NCBI GenBank assembly: GCA_030145205.1
Contig: JAQYVZ010000014.1
Coordinates: 1 to 64,000 of the forward strand
DNA length: 64,000 bases
Origin: Desulfuromonadales bacterium
GTDB lineage: Bacteria > Desulfobacterota > Desulfuromonadia > Desulfuromonadales > BM103
Direction: 5' to 3'
Shown: piece by piece, positions 28,493 to 36,349 of the stretch
How positions within the stretch are numbered: position 1 is the first letter of the stretch
How the letters are laid out: each line of letters opens with the position of its first letter
The notes under the pieces: model-generated
What the model was told of the DNA's origin: nothing
Seen by the model: only the letters and a program-made list of their open reading frames with translations
Databases searched by the model: none
Translations under genes and position numbers: made by a program

Positions 28493-29350
28493 TTATTTTA
28501 GAGGGTTTTGTGCTTCACACGGAATCTTGACCTGGCAGAGACCGCAAGGGGTGTCGCCAGTGCCGTAATGCTCATGGACATAAGGGGCGGTCACCTTGCG
28601 GATATAGTTGAAACAGGCCGGTTTGTCATGCCCCTCCGGTGTAATCGCATCCACGGGACAGCGCTGCATGCAGGCGCCACAGGTCCCCTTGGCATACCAG
28701 AGGCACCAGTCCTGATGCCCCGCGTAAGGGCGCGGTGTCTCCCCAAGCGTGATTTTTGCCACGACTGACCCGAAGCGGACCGCCTTGCCGACCGGCGTGA
28801 TCAGGCCGTCGGATAAGCCGAAGGTGCCATGTCCGGCGATCCAGGCGATGTGGCGTTCCGACCAGTTTGAGGCGATGCCGAAGCGGGCGCTTTTTTGATA
28901 GGCAAACTCGCTCAGGCGTTCTGGCGCTACGGCCGGATGGCCAGACTCAGTCAGCTGTTCAGCCAGATGCAGGCGCAGGGCACAGTTGAAATGTTCGCCG
29001 TGAAAGCGCGAGCGCGCCCAGCGCTCAGCAGGAACCTCGGTGGCTTGACGTTGCTCCAGGCGCGTTGCTTCAGTCTGGGGGAGCACGTAGCTGATCACGG
29101 TGAGTTGAGCCGCATCAACTGAGATATCGGGATGGGCCTGCTCAAAGGCTTCAAGTGGCGTCCAGTAGAAGGGGCCGATATCCTGCTTCAGTGTGGCGAA
29201 CAAAGGGTCGTCGCCACGAGCGTAGCCGACCAGGGGTTCACCCCAGGCGGGCTCATTGGCCGCGTTGCGCAGGCTGTTGGCCGATGATGCGCAGAAGTTG
29301 CGAATGGTTGTTTCAACCCAGCTCTTGTCGAGAAATTGGGGCCTGGTCAC
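28493..29350 (-). CDS. QueG-like 4Fe-4S protein, not canonical QueG
   Basis: The 285-residue product resembles epoxyqueuosine reductase in its Fe-S half. The first cluster motif is TCGACMQRCPVDAI with an extra cysteine seven residues before it. The second is CGLCQVKIPCE, with five rather than three residues before the last cysteine. The N-terminal half (PQTEATRLEQRQ, WIAGHGTFGLSDG) differs clearly from QueG at 10580-11515. The family is often labelled epoxyqueuosine reductase, but its substrate is unknown. I start it at GTG 29350, because AGGAGG lies 6 bases upstream; an ATG 7 codons earlier has no such site. Confidence 0.75.
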   Translation of the reverse strand: MTRPQFLDKSWVETTIRNFCASSANSLRNAANEPAWGEPLVGYARGDDPLFATLKQDIGPFYWTPLEAFEQAHPDISVDAAQLTVISYVLPQTEATRLEQRQATEVPAERWARSRFHGEHFNCALRLHLAEQLTESGHPAVAPERLSEFAYQKSARFGIASNWSERHIAWIAGHGTFGLSDGLITPVGKAVRFGSVVAKITLGETPRPYAGHQDWCLWYAKGTCGACMQRCPVDAITPEGHDKPACFNYIRKVTAPYVHEHYGTGDTPCGLCQVKIPCEAQNPLK

Positions 29351-29410
29351 GCTCTGCCTCCTCAAGGTCATTCCGAGATCAATTCATGACGCCTGCCAAT
29401 GCGCGGGACA

Positions 29411-30619
29411 TCAAGGCAGACGGGTGTTCAGCGGCTCTTTTTTCAGACTGGAGCGCAAAACCAGGTAGCCGGCAAGGCCGGCAGCCAGGGAGCCGATGAG
29501 AATGCCCAGACGCTCATCGAAGATCAGGTTGACGCCCGTTTCTTCAAAGGCGAGCGAGCCGATAAATAAGCTCATGGTGAAGCCGATGCCGCACAGCATG
29601 GCGGTACCGTACAGGGTGCTCCAGGACATCCCGTTCGGCAGTTTGGTCAATTTCAGGACGATGCCCAGCCAGCAAAAGGCGAACACGCCGAGCTGTTTGC
29701 CGAAAAACAGACCGACGGCAACGCCGAGTGAGACGCCGTGCAGCAATTGCTCGAGACCGACTCCCTCGAAATTGATGCCGGCATTGCAGAACGCGAAGAT
29801 GGGGAGAATGACAAAGGCCACCATCGGATGTAGATCGTGTTCCATGCTTTTCAAGGGGGACCCCTCTGCTTCTTTCGGTGATTGCATGGGGATGAACATC
29901 GCCAGAACAACACCAGTCAAAGTCGCATGAACTCCCGATTTCAGCAGCGCGATCCACATGACCACGCCGATGGCCACGTAGAAACCTTTTTCGGCGACGC
30001 CGGTTTTGTTGAGAATAAACAGGACAACAATGCAGCCGGCGGCGATGATCAGTGCCGTCAGTGAGATGTTGTTGGTGTAGAACAGGGCGATGATCAGGAT
30101 CGCGCCAATGTCGTCAAAAATGGCCAGCGAGGTCAAAAAGACCTTCAGGCTGCCCGGAACTTTTGAGCCGAGCAGCGCCAGCACACCGAGGGCAAATGCA
30201 ATATCGGTGGCTGCCGGGATGGCCCAGCCTTTCAAGGCCACGGGGTCTTCCAAGTTGAACAGGATATAGCAGAGGGCCGGGATCACCATGCCGCCCACGG
30301 CGCCCAACCCCGGCAGGATGATGTTCCGCTTGTCCGCCAGCTCTCCTTCCAGAAACTCTCGTTTCAGTTCCAGTCCGACCAGGAAGAAAAAAATCGCCAT
30401 GAATCCGTCATTAACCCAAAGCAGTAAGGGTTTTGACAGTTTAAGTGCGCCGATCTGGATGGCAACGGTTGTATCGATCAGCAGTTCATACAGGTAGGCA
30501 AACGGCGAGTTCGCCAGGAGAATGGCGAGCAATGCGGCACCGAAGAGTAGCATCCCTCCCGCAGATTCCTGTTGCAAAAAAGTCTGCAGAAAATTGTTGT
30601 TCGACGTGGGACGGTTCAT
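29411..30619 (-). CDS. nhaA: Na+/H+ antiporter NhaA
   Basis: The 402-residue product is a multi-spanning membrane protein with the NhaA signature. The ion-binding aspartate pair is Asp169-Asp170 in LTSLAIFDDIGAI, preceded by GWAIPAATDIAFALGVL. NhaA exports sodium against protons and holds internal pH; its presence fits a saline or marine habitat. An AAGGA site precedes the ATG. It appears to be a single-gene unit, with a possible promoter upstream. Confidence 0.95.
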   Translation of the reverse strand: MNRPTSNNNFLQTFLQQESAGGMLLFGAALLAILLANSPFAYLYELLIDTTVAIQIGALKLSKPLLLWVNDGFMAIFFFLVGLELKREFLEGELADKRNIILPGLGAVGGMVIPALCYILFNLEDPVALKGWAIPAATDIAFALGVLALLGSKVPGSLKVFLTSLAIFDDIGAILIIALFYTNNISLTALIIAAGCIVVLFILNKTGVAEKGFYVAIGVVMWIALLKSGVHATLTGVVLAMFIPMQSPKEAEGSPLKSMEHDLHPMVAFVILPIFAFCNAGINFEGVGLEQLLHGVSLGVAVGLFFGKQLGVFAFCWLGIVLKLTKLPNGMSWSTLYGTAMLCGIGFTMSLFIGSLAFEETGVNLIFDERLGILIGSLAAGLAGYLVLRSSLKKEPLNTRLP

Positions 30620-30656
30620 TGATGGTCCTTGTGAGTCCTCTGCGCAGATAGTTTCA

Positions 30657-30685
30657 GTTTACCGGTTGGTGCGTCAATTTGCAAA
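30657..30685 (-). promoter_or_regulatory. possible promoter for nhaA
   Basis: TTGCAA (30680-30685) and TAAACT (30657-30662) on the minus strand are 17 bases apart, each with four matches of six to consensus. Confidence 0.35.
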
Positions 30686-30770
30686 ATGCTGGAAGAAATC
30701 AAGAAAAGGATGGGGTGTAAAATGGGTCCATGCAAAACGGTGAGCAATAGATTCCTTTCGTTGGCTTTAA

Positions 30771-31286
30771 TCATGGCTTTTTCCAGAGGCCCAATCCTTT
30801 CTGCCGGGCCAGCTTTTCTGCCTCGAAAAAGTCCTCTTTCATGCTGAAATCAAAACGTCGGAAGACGGTTGCCAGCCCCTGCTCCAGCAACAGGCGGTTA
30901 AGCATGCGGCCATCGGGAAGGTAGACGTAGGCCAGCAGCCGGCCGTGTCGGTCGTAGCGAGTTGTGCCGGGAGTCAGAGTTACAGTTCGACGCTTTGCCT
31001 GGCGGATGCCGAAGCGGGTGGCCTGACGGGCGATGTCGCGTAGCCGGTGTGGCGGGATCTGCCACTGGCGATAGAAGTCGTCGCGGTCCGAGGCCCGTTT
31101 TTCCGGCGTATCAATGCCAAGCAGGCGCACTTTACCGACACCGTCGATCTCGAGGGTGTCGCCGTCGTAAACCCAGCTGACGCTCCCTTGAAGTGCCGGT
31201 TCGGTCGCGAAAACCGTCGCCGGCAGGAACAGCAGCAGAAACAGACCGAGCAGTAGGCAAATGTGGCGGTAGAGCGGGGCTCGCAT
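30771..31286 (-). CDS. thermonuclease (SNase-fold) family exported nuclease
   Basis: The 171-residue product has a signal peptide (residues 1-27, cut near VFA). The staphylococcal nuclease domain follows, with catalytic residues visible: Arg54 and the GIDTPE box (Asp59, Thr60, Glu62), and Arg116 in YDRHGRLLAYVYL. It should be a calcium-dependent nuclease outside the cytoplasm, possibly for DNA scavenging. Its start lies 2 bases after the stop of the membrane-protein gene at 31289, so the two are likely co-translated. No strong ribosome-binding site of its own is seen. Confidence 0.9.
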   Translation of the reverse strand: MRAPLYRHICLLLGLFLLLFLPATVFATEPALQGSVSWVYDGDTLEIDGVGKVRLLGIDTPEKRASDRDDFYRQWQIPPHRLRDIARQATRFGIRQAKRRTVTLTPGTTRYDRHGRLLAYVYLPDGRMLNRLLLEQGLATVFRRFDFSMKEDFFEAEKLARQKGLGLWKKP

Positions 31287-31288
31287 GT

Positions 31289-31714
31289 CTAGTTGCGGCC
31301 CCAGAGGAGACGGCTGAAGATGCCGGTGACCAGGCCCCAGACCAGGTTGTAGACGACAATGAAGAGGGCGGCAAAGTCACCCAGGTTCATGCAGAGCATG
31401 CCCTGCTGGGTCCAGTAAGGTGCGATTACGAAAAGCTGAACCACACTCAACAGAAGGCTGACCCAGAGTGCTTTACGGGTCCAGTGCCGACGGGACGAGC
31501 GTGCGCCGACCGTGATGAAATAGACCAGGCCCCAGAGTCCACCCCAGATCAGTTGAGGGTAGAGCCAGGTTGTAGTGAAGGTCGGCGCGAGACGGACGTT
31601 GAGGAGGTTGGGAAGACCCCAACTGCCGGAAAGCCAGGAAGCGGTGGCGCTGCCGAGTCCGCCGAGCAGGCCGGCGCAGAAGCAGATGCACATGAGTGTC
31701 ATGGTGCGGTTCAT
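31289..31714 (-). CDS. conserved-looking integral membrane protein of unknown function
   Basis: The 141-residue product has four hydrophobic segments: CICFCAGLLGGLGSA, LIWGGLWGLVYFITV, ALWVSLLLSVVQLFVIAP and FAALFIVVYNLVWGLVTGIF. A basic loop RSSRRHWTRK sits in the middle. It is rich in tryptophan and glycine. I do not recognise the family. An AGAGG site lies 5 bases before the ATG. It is directly upstream of the nuclease gene. Confidence 0.7.
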   Translation of the reverse strand: MNRTMTLMCICFCAGLLGGLGSATASWLSGSWGLPNLLNVRLAPTFTTTWLYPQLIWGGLWGLVYFITVGARSSRRHWTRKALWVSLLLSVVQLFVIAPYWTQQGMLCMNLGDFAALFIVVYNLVWGLVTGIFSRLLWGRN

Positions 31715-31759
31715 CAGACCCTCTCGAGAGATAGAGGAAAGAACCCTTAGGACGTCGCG

Positions 31760-32566
31760 CTACAGATTCTCGTTCAAGCTGCCGGTTCGGTAGCCCTGCA
31801 GATCGAGGGCAACATAGGTGAATCCGGCGGCCTTGAATGCGGCGAGCAAGTCGGCTCGGAGTCCATCTTTCATGATTCCGGGCATTTCGTCAAGATGAAC
31901 TTCGATTCGGGCCATGTCGCCATGATAACGGACCCGGAAGGTCCGGAAGCCTCTTTGCCGTAGAAATTCTTCGCATTTTTCGACCTGCTGCAGTCGCTCG
32001 TTGGTGATGCGGGTGCCATAAGGGAAGCGGGAGGCGAGACAGGCCAGTGCGGGTTTGTCGGCTGTCGCCAGTCCACGCTGGCGACTCAACTCCCGGATGT
32101 CGCCCTTGGTCAGTCTGGCGTCGAGCAGGGGGGAGCCGATCTTTAACTCTTCCAGTGCTTTGCGGCCTGGGCGGTAGTCATCCAGATCATCGAGATTGGA
32201 ACCGTCCAGCAGGTCGGTGAACCCTGCAGCGCATGCCTGCTCACGGAGTCGCGTAAAGAGGTGCTGTTTGCAGTGGTAGCAGCGCAACGGCGGGTTGTCG
32301 GCGACGTCGTCCAATTCGAGCGGGTTGCAGTCAACGATCACCTGCCGGACACCGAGGGTCGCGGCCAGGGCCGCGCTGGATTTAATTTCTTGAGTGGGGA
32401 AGATAGGGGCGGCTGCCGTCAGTGCCAGCAGGCACTCCCGACCAAAGACTTCTGCTGCGACGGCCAGCAGGAAGGTGGAATCCACCCCGCCGGAAAAGGC
32501 CACAGCGACTTTGTCGTAGCGAGACAGGAGTTTTTTGAGCTGTGCCAGTTTCTGTGCCGGGTTCAT
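31760..32566 (-). CDS. larE: LarE-type ATP-dependent sacrificial sulfur transferase
   Basis: The 268-residue product is a PP-loop protein with SGGVDS at residues 25-30 and the LarE box RCYHCK (Cys96, Cys99). A cysteine is at position 176 in KPALACLASR, the place where Lactobacillus LarE donates its own sulfur to the nickel-pincer nucleotide precursor. No larA, larB or larC is in the window, so its partner enzymes are elsewhere, or it serves another sulfur-insertion route. It is the third gene of a group with an Rrf2 regulator and cysK. Its GGAGG ribosome-binding site lies in the 3' arm of a stable hairpin. Confidence 0.88.
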   Translation of the reverse strand: MNPAQKLAQLKKLLSRYDKVAVAFSGGVDSTFLLAVAAEVFGRECLLALTAAAPIFPTQEIKSSAALAATLGVRQVIVDCNPLELDDVADNPPLRCYHCKQHLFTRLREQACAAGFTDLLDGSNLDDLDDYRPGRKALEELKIGSPLLDARLTKGDIRELSRQRGLATADKPALACLASRFPYGTRITNERLQQVEKCEEFLRQRGFRTFRVRYHGDMARIEVHLDEMPGIMKDGLRADLLAAFKAAGFTYVALDLQGYRTGSLNENL

Positions 32567-32573
32567 AAGTAAA

Positions 32574-32597
32574 GCGCCTCCGGGTAACCGGAGGCGC
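32574..32597 (-). promoter_or_regulatory. intercistronic hairpin that hides the larE ribosome-binding site
   Basis: A perfect 10-bp stem, GCGCCTCCGG with CCGGAGGCGC, closes on a 4-base loop between cysK and larE. The 3' arm contains the GGAGG of larE, and a short TTTACTT run follows before the ATG. It may act as a terminator or attenuator, or as a block on larE translation. Confidence 0.65.
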
Positions 32598-32616
32598 AGT
32601 GTTGGTCGGAACGGGA

Positions 32617-33528
32617 CTAGTCGAAGATGCCGGTGCTGAGGTAGCGCTCACCAGTATCGCAGAGGATGGTCACGACCTGTTTGCCGGGACCGAGCTTTTC
32701 GGCGATCTGGCGGGCAACAAAAACGTTCGCTCCGGCTGAAATGCCGACGAACACCCCTTCGTTGCGTGCCAGGTCGCGGGTAGTCTGCATGGCATCGTCG
32801 TTGCTCACAGTGACCACGTCCTGGTAGATGTTGGTGTCGAGAACGTCGGGGACAAAGCCGGCTCCGATCCCTTGGATCTTGTGTGGCCCCGGGTCGCCGC
32901 CGGAGAGGATCGCAGAGTCTTCCGGTTCAACAGCAACCACCAGAGTGTCCGGGTTATTTTGCTTCAGGACCTGACCAACGCCGGTAATGGAGCCGCCGGT
33001 ACCGACGCCGGCAATAAACGCGTCCACCTGTCCGTCGAGGTCACGCAGAATTTCCGGGCCGGTGGTCTCGATGTGAACTTGCGGATTCGCCAGATTCTTG
33101 AACTGCTGTGGCATGAAAGCGCCACGTTCGTCGGCAATCTGCTCCGCTTTCTCAATAGCGCCGCGCATCCCTTGCGCGCCAGGAGTCAGGATCAGTTCCG
33201 CACCAAATGCGCCAAGCAGGCGGCGTCGCTCCTGCGACATGGTGTCCGGCATGGTCAGGATGACCTGGTAACCTTTGACCGCACCCACCAGGGAGAGGCC
33301 AATGCCGGTGTTGCCACTGGTCGGTTCGACGATTGTGTCGCCCGGCTTGAGCAATCCGTCCTGCTCGGCCTGATTGACCATAGCCAGGGCGATCCGGTCC
33401 TTGATGCTACCGCCGGGGTTGCAGCTCTCCATCTTGCCCCACAGGGTGGCAGAACCCGCCGGAGTTTTTAACTGGACCAGAGGTGTATTGAAAATAAGGT
33501 CAAGTGGTGAGGAATATGTGTTGGACAT
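32617..33528 (-). CDS. cysK: cysteine synthase A (O-acetylserine sulfhydrylase)
   Basis: The 303-residue product makes cysteine from O-acetylserine and sulfide with PLP. The PLP lysine is Lys43 in NPGGSIKDRIA, the substrate loop is TSGNTG (residues 70-75), and the phosphate loop is GVGTGGSITGVG. I start at ATG 33528 with AAGGAG 5 bases upstream; nine codons of open frame before it overlap the Rrf2 gene end. It follows the regulator by about 23 bases, so cysteine synthesis is likely under that regulator. Confidence 0.95.
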   Translation of the reverse strand: MSNTYSSPLDLIFNTPLVQLKTPAGSATLWGKMESCNPGGSIKDRIALAMVNQAEQDGLLKPGDTIVEPTSGNTGIGLSLVGAVKGYQVILTMPDTMSQERRRLLGAFGAELILTPGAQGMRGAIEKAEQIADERGAFMPQQFKNLANPQVHIETTGPEILRDLDGQVDAFIAGVGTGGSITGVGQVLKQNNPDTLVVAVEPEDSAILSGGDPGPHKIQGIGAGFVPDVLDTNIYQDVVTVSNDDAMQTTRDLARNEGVFVGISAGANVFVARQIAEKLGPGKQVVTILCDTGERYLSTGIFD

Positions 33529-33551
33529 ACCGACTCCTTTGTGCTGGCGGC

Positions 33552-34019
33552 TCAAATGAAATACATGAAGCGGTGATCCAACTCTTTCTCCATCCCCATG
33601 TCCTTGCCCTCGTCGCAGAGGTCTTTCAGGGTGATAGATGCGAGGTAATCGTTGAGCCGTCGGCTCGCCTCATCCCACACTTTTTGGGTGACGCAGTGGT
33701 TGTCAAATTCACAGGTCTGCTTGCAGCCTTTGCCCGACCTCGCGCAATCGACCAGATTCATGTTGCCTTCGGCAGCATCGAGGATTTCCTTAACGGTAAT
33801 ATCCTGAGGCTTGCGGGACAGGAAATAACCCCCCTGCGGGCCGCGCCGGCTTTTCAACAGGCCACCCTTTTTGAGGTCTTGAAAGATTTGTTCCAGGTAG
33901 CGTGGCGAAATATTCTGCCGACGGCTGATATTCTTGATCTGGGCCGGCAGTGTGCCGGAGTGGTAGGCCATGTCAAACATTGCCCGAAGACCGTAGCGGC
34001 TTTTTGTCGATAGTCTCAT
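33552..34019 (-). CDS. Rrf2 family transcriptional regulator (IscR/CymR-like)
   Basis: The 155-residue product has the Rrf2 winged helix at its start (RLSTKSRYGLRAMFDMA, then ISPRYLEQIFQDLKKGGLLKSRRGPQGGY). Four cysteines follow at 92, 99, 103 and 109, in a spacing able to hold an Fe-S cluster but not identical to IscR. It heads an operon with cysK and larE, so it probably controls cysteine and sulfur supply, in the manner of CymR or IscR. GGAGG lies 9 bases before the ATG. A promoter and a TGTCAA/TTGACA dyad lie upstream, consistent with self-regulation. Confidence 0.88.
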   Translation of the reverse strand: MRLSTKSRYGLRAMFDMAYHSGTLPAQIKNISRRQNISPRYLEQIFQDLKKGGLLKSRRGPQGGYFLSRKPQDITVKEILDAAEGNMNLVDCARSGKGCKQTCEFDNHCVTQKVWDEASRRLNDYLASITLKDLCDEGKDMGMEKELDHRFMYFI

Positions 34020-34049
34020 CTGTGATAACCTCCATTTTCAGTTGCTTTT

Positions 34050-34078
34050 GTTGTAATAAACCTTATTCCTTGTGTCAA
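34050..34078 (-). promoter_or_regulatory. promoter of the Rrf2-cysK-larE operon with overlapping dyad
   Basis: On the minus strand, TTGACA (34073-34078) and TACAAC (34050-34055) are 17 bases apart. The -35 box is one half of an inverted pair, TGTCAA (34073) and TTGACA (34088-34093), separated by 9 bases, a likely operator. Confidence 0.5.
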
Positions 34079-34211
34079 GAATATTTTTTGACAAAATGAC
34101 TGACTCCACGAGGGTGTATGGCTTATAATTTCCACGTGTGTTTTCAGGGCTCAGTGTATTAAACCCTGTTCGGGTAATAACAATCGTTGTGTCGAAGCCG
34201 GGGGTGGGACG

Positions 34212-34763
34212 ATGTCAAAAAGATTGCGTGACCGGTATCCGCTGGGGGGAATGCCGGCCGGGCTGATTTCCTGGTACGCGCCGGGAAAACGCCCTGTTGC
34301 CCTCGTGACTTACTGGATGGCAATGGTTGGCGGAGAGATCCCTCGTCTGCGGGCCGCGTGGCCCGGACGTCGCGATCCCCGTTCCCTGTTTTGGTCCGGA
34401 GGGGATTTGGTTTTAAATATTCCGACCGGTCGTGACCTGCAGCTGGTCCACGCTTTGGTTGATACAGGAAGGCTCTGCTTTGATATCGAACAGGATTTGG
34501 GTCTGCCGGTCTTGGCCGCAGTTGCGGTCGAAGCCCCGCGCCTGGAGAGTTGCCCCGTGCAGCTGGAATGCCGCCGTGGCCAGGTTGATACCAGCCCGGT
34601 CGAGCCTGAAGTGTCCGCAGAGATTCTCCTGTTGCATCGCGGTGGTGAGATTGTCGACATGGCCGCTGATTTGAACCTCGCGGCATTGCAGCCGCTTCGC
34701 GTCCCTTCAGGATGTTCCTGGCCAGCGGGGGGCATCGATCAAAGCGAAGACATCGAAACTTGA
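34212..34763 (+). CDS. flavin reductase-like FMN-binding protein
   Basis: The 183-residue product begins with MPAGLISWYAPGKRPVALVTY and continues SGGDLVLNIPTGRDLQLVHALVDTGR. This reads like the split-barrel of the flavin reductase and flavoredoxin families in anaerobes, which bind FMN and carry electrons. It contains few cysteines and no Fe-S motif. GGGGGTGGG precedes the ATG. It is divergent from the Rrf2 gene, with TATAAT in the gap at 34120-34125. The assignment is by overall pattern only. Confidence 0.65.
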   Translation: MSKRLRDRYPLGGMPAGLISWYAPGKRPVALVTYWMAMVGGEIPRLRAAWPGRRDPRSLFWSGGDLVLNIPTGRDLQLVHALVDTGRLCFDIEQDLGLPVLAAVAVEAPRLESCPVQLECRRGQVDTSPVEPEVSAEILLLHRGGEIVDMAADLNLAALQPLRVPSGCSWPAGGIDQSEDIET

Positions 34764-34766
34764 AAT

Positions 34767-34795
34767 AAAAAAAGACCGGTTGGGACCAACCGGTC
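34767..34795 (-). terminator. intrinsic terminator between convergent genes
   Basis: Perfect stem GACCGGTTG with CAACCGGTC and a GGAC loop. Seven T residues follow on the minus strand, so it serves the membrane-protein gene at 34823-35296. Confidence 0.85.
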
Positions 34796-34822
34796 AGAAA
34801 CGAATATCAAGAGGAGAGATGG

Positions 34823-35296
34823 TTATTCGTTGGACCCCGGCCAGCGCAGATTGTCGACGAACCTGGACAGGCCGAAAGTGATCATGAAACAGATAACGGA
34901 AACGGTCAGGCTGGCTGCAAAGGGGAGGAGAATGTACTTGTCGCCAAGGATTTCCCAGCAGAACATGACACCGGCCACCCAGCCGAGAGTGAAGCTGACA
35001 CCCACGACGTGTTTGACGATTTCCAGATAAATGACAAAGGAATAAACCGGATCGCCCGTGACAGCCAGGCTCGCGTCTTCAAGTTGCAGGCGGTGCTGAA
35101 CCCCGTTGATAAACATCCGGCTGGCAACCCACATACAGAGGAAGAACATACCGGTGATCAACAGGTGCTTTGCCAGCAGGTTGGTGTTGTTGCCGTAGGA
35201 GAGAAATCCACCGGACAAGAAGACCAGCGTGGAAACAAAGGCGACCTGGAAGGGGCGCGCTGTTTTGCGAGTTGCGGTGGCGGGGCGATTTGACAT
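34823..35296 (-). CDS. four-helix membrane protein of unknown function
   Basis: The 157-residue product has a positively charged N-terminus and four hydrophobic helices, at about residues 17-35, 42-58, 85-110 and 120-143. Helix 3 contains IYLEIVKHVVGVSFTLGWVAGV. I do not recognise a family. GGAGAG precedes the ATG. A well-formed promoter and an inverted repeat lie upstream and a strong terminator downstream, so it is a regulated single-gene unit. Confidence 0.75.
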   Translation of the reverse strand: MSNRPATATRKTARPFQVAFVSTLVFLSGGFLSYGNNTNLLAKHLLITGMFFLCMWVASRMFINGVQHRLQLEDASLAVTGDPVYSFVIYLEIVKHVVGVSFTLGWVAGVMFCWEILGDKYILLPFAASLTVSVICFMITFGLSRFVDNLRWPGSNE

Positions 35297-35350
35297 ATGG
35301 CTTCTCTCCTTACGAAAGAGTTCGGCCTCAAGACTTTTTAGCTCAAGTAA

Positions 35351-35379
35351 ATTATCTGTAAAACAAGCAAAACAGTCAA
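35351..35379 (-). promoter_or_regulatory. strong sigma-70 promoter for the membrane-protein gene
   Basis: TTGACT (35374-35379) and GATAAT (35351-35356) on the minus strand are separated by 17 bases, each with five matches of six. Confidence 0.6.
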
Positions 35380-35389
35380 GTTAAATTTC

Positions 35390-35414
35390 TATAATCTCAT
35401 CTATTCAGATTATA
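35390..35414. promoter_or_regulatory. inverted repeat upstream of a promoter
   Basis: TATAATCT and AGATTATA form a perfect 8-bp inverted repeat with a 9-base spacer. It ends 11 bases upstream of the -35 box, a position typical of an activator site. Confidence 0.45.
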
Positions 35415-35603
35415 AAATATCGTCTTGCTGAACAATTAATCAATTCAATAAGTTAGCACTTGGCTGTCGCAAGCTTTTTGCTTTTTTCGGTAGGATTAAA
35501 AAGAGGTTTTTCGCTTAATTTTTTCTGAGATAAGAAGGATTAAAGAGGTGCTGATGCGGCTTCTTTGGATTGTGGTGATATTTTTTGAGTCAAGTGGTGG
35601 AGT

Positions 35604-36317
35604 TTAGGTGGGCAGAAGTCGGCCTAGCAAGGCCGAGACCGCTGTCTCAACGCGGAGGATCCGGCTGCCGAGCTGAATTTTGCGAAAGCCGGCAAGAACC
35701 AATTGTTCGGTTTCGTAAGGGATGAACCCGCCCTCCGGGCCGATGGCAATCCAGGTCGGTGTTGTGGCGTTTGCCGGACAGGGCTCCGTCGCATAGGGGT
35801 GGGCCAGCAGACAGTTTGCCTGCGCGGCGAGAGTGGAGAGCTCGTCTTCAACGAAAGGCTTGAAACGTGGCCGTAGCAGAACCTCGGGCAGGCGGGTGTC
35901 GCCCGCTTGTTCGAGACCCAGTTGCAACTGCTCCATGAGCGCCTCAGGCTGGAGCAGGGGACTCTGCCAATAGCTCTTCTCCACCCGGTAGCTGTTGATC
36001 AGGATGATTTGTTTGACGCCCAAGGCGGTGACGGATTGGAGAATCCGGCGCAATGCCTTGGGGCGCGGCAGGGCCAGCAGCAGCGAAATGTCGACGGGAG
36101 GTGGCGGTGCTGTGTCGAACCGAACCTCAAGTTCGACACCGTGGGGTTCCATTCGGACGATGATCGCCTGACCGAGGTCGCCGCCGAGAAGACCGACCTT
36201 CAGGCAGCGGCCCGGCTCTGCAGCGAGTACGGTCTGGATATGCAGGGAACGTCGATCCTGCAGCCAAACCTTGTCGACAGCGATGAAATCCTCTTCAGTC
36301 AGGAGAATGACATTCAT
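35604..36317 (-). CDS. rsmE: 16S rRNA (uracil-1498-N3)-methyltransferase RsmE
   Basis: The 237-residue product is a SPOUT-class methyltransferase. The family marks are PRPKALRRILQSVTALGV in the middle, IGPEGGF (SAM-binding knot) and LGSRILRVETA at the end. It methylates U1498 of 16S rRNA in assembled small subunits. The ribosome-binding site is weak. It follows the retropepsin-like gene by about 30 bases on the same strand, so the two may share a transcript. Confidence 0.93.
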   Translation of the reverse strand: MNVILLTEEDFIAVDKVWLQDRRSLHIQTVLAAEPGRCLKVGLLGGDLGQAIIVRMEPHGVELEVRFDTAPPPPVDISLLLALPRPKALRRILQSVTALGVKQIILINSYRVEKSYWQSPLLQPEALMEQLQLGLEQAGDTRLPEVLLRPRFKPFVEDELSTLAAQANCLLAHPYATEPCPANATTPTWIAIGPEGGFIPYETEQLVLAGFRKIQLGSRILRVETAVSALLGRLLPT

Positions 36318-36349
36318 GGGAAGCGGCTCTTTTCAGGAGGTTCCGCCGT

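Larger units (their letters stand above)
35297..35603. other. AT-rich regulatory gap
   Basis: About 300 bases between a membrane-protein gene and rsmE. It holds the promoter and inverted repeat listed separately. A 17-codon frame on the plus strand near 35553 has a GAGG site but is too short to accept. Confidence 0.5.

Noticed and set aside
35553-35606. 17-codon frame MRLLWIVVIFF... on the plus strand with a GAGG site
   Set aside because: Too short, and it ends against the convergent rsmE stop; nothing beyond chance supports it.
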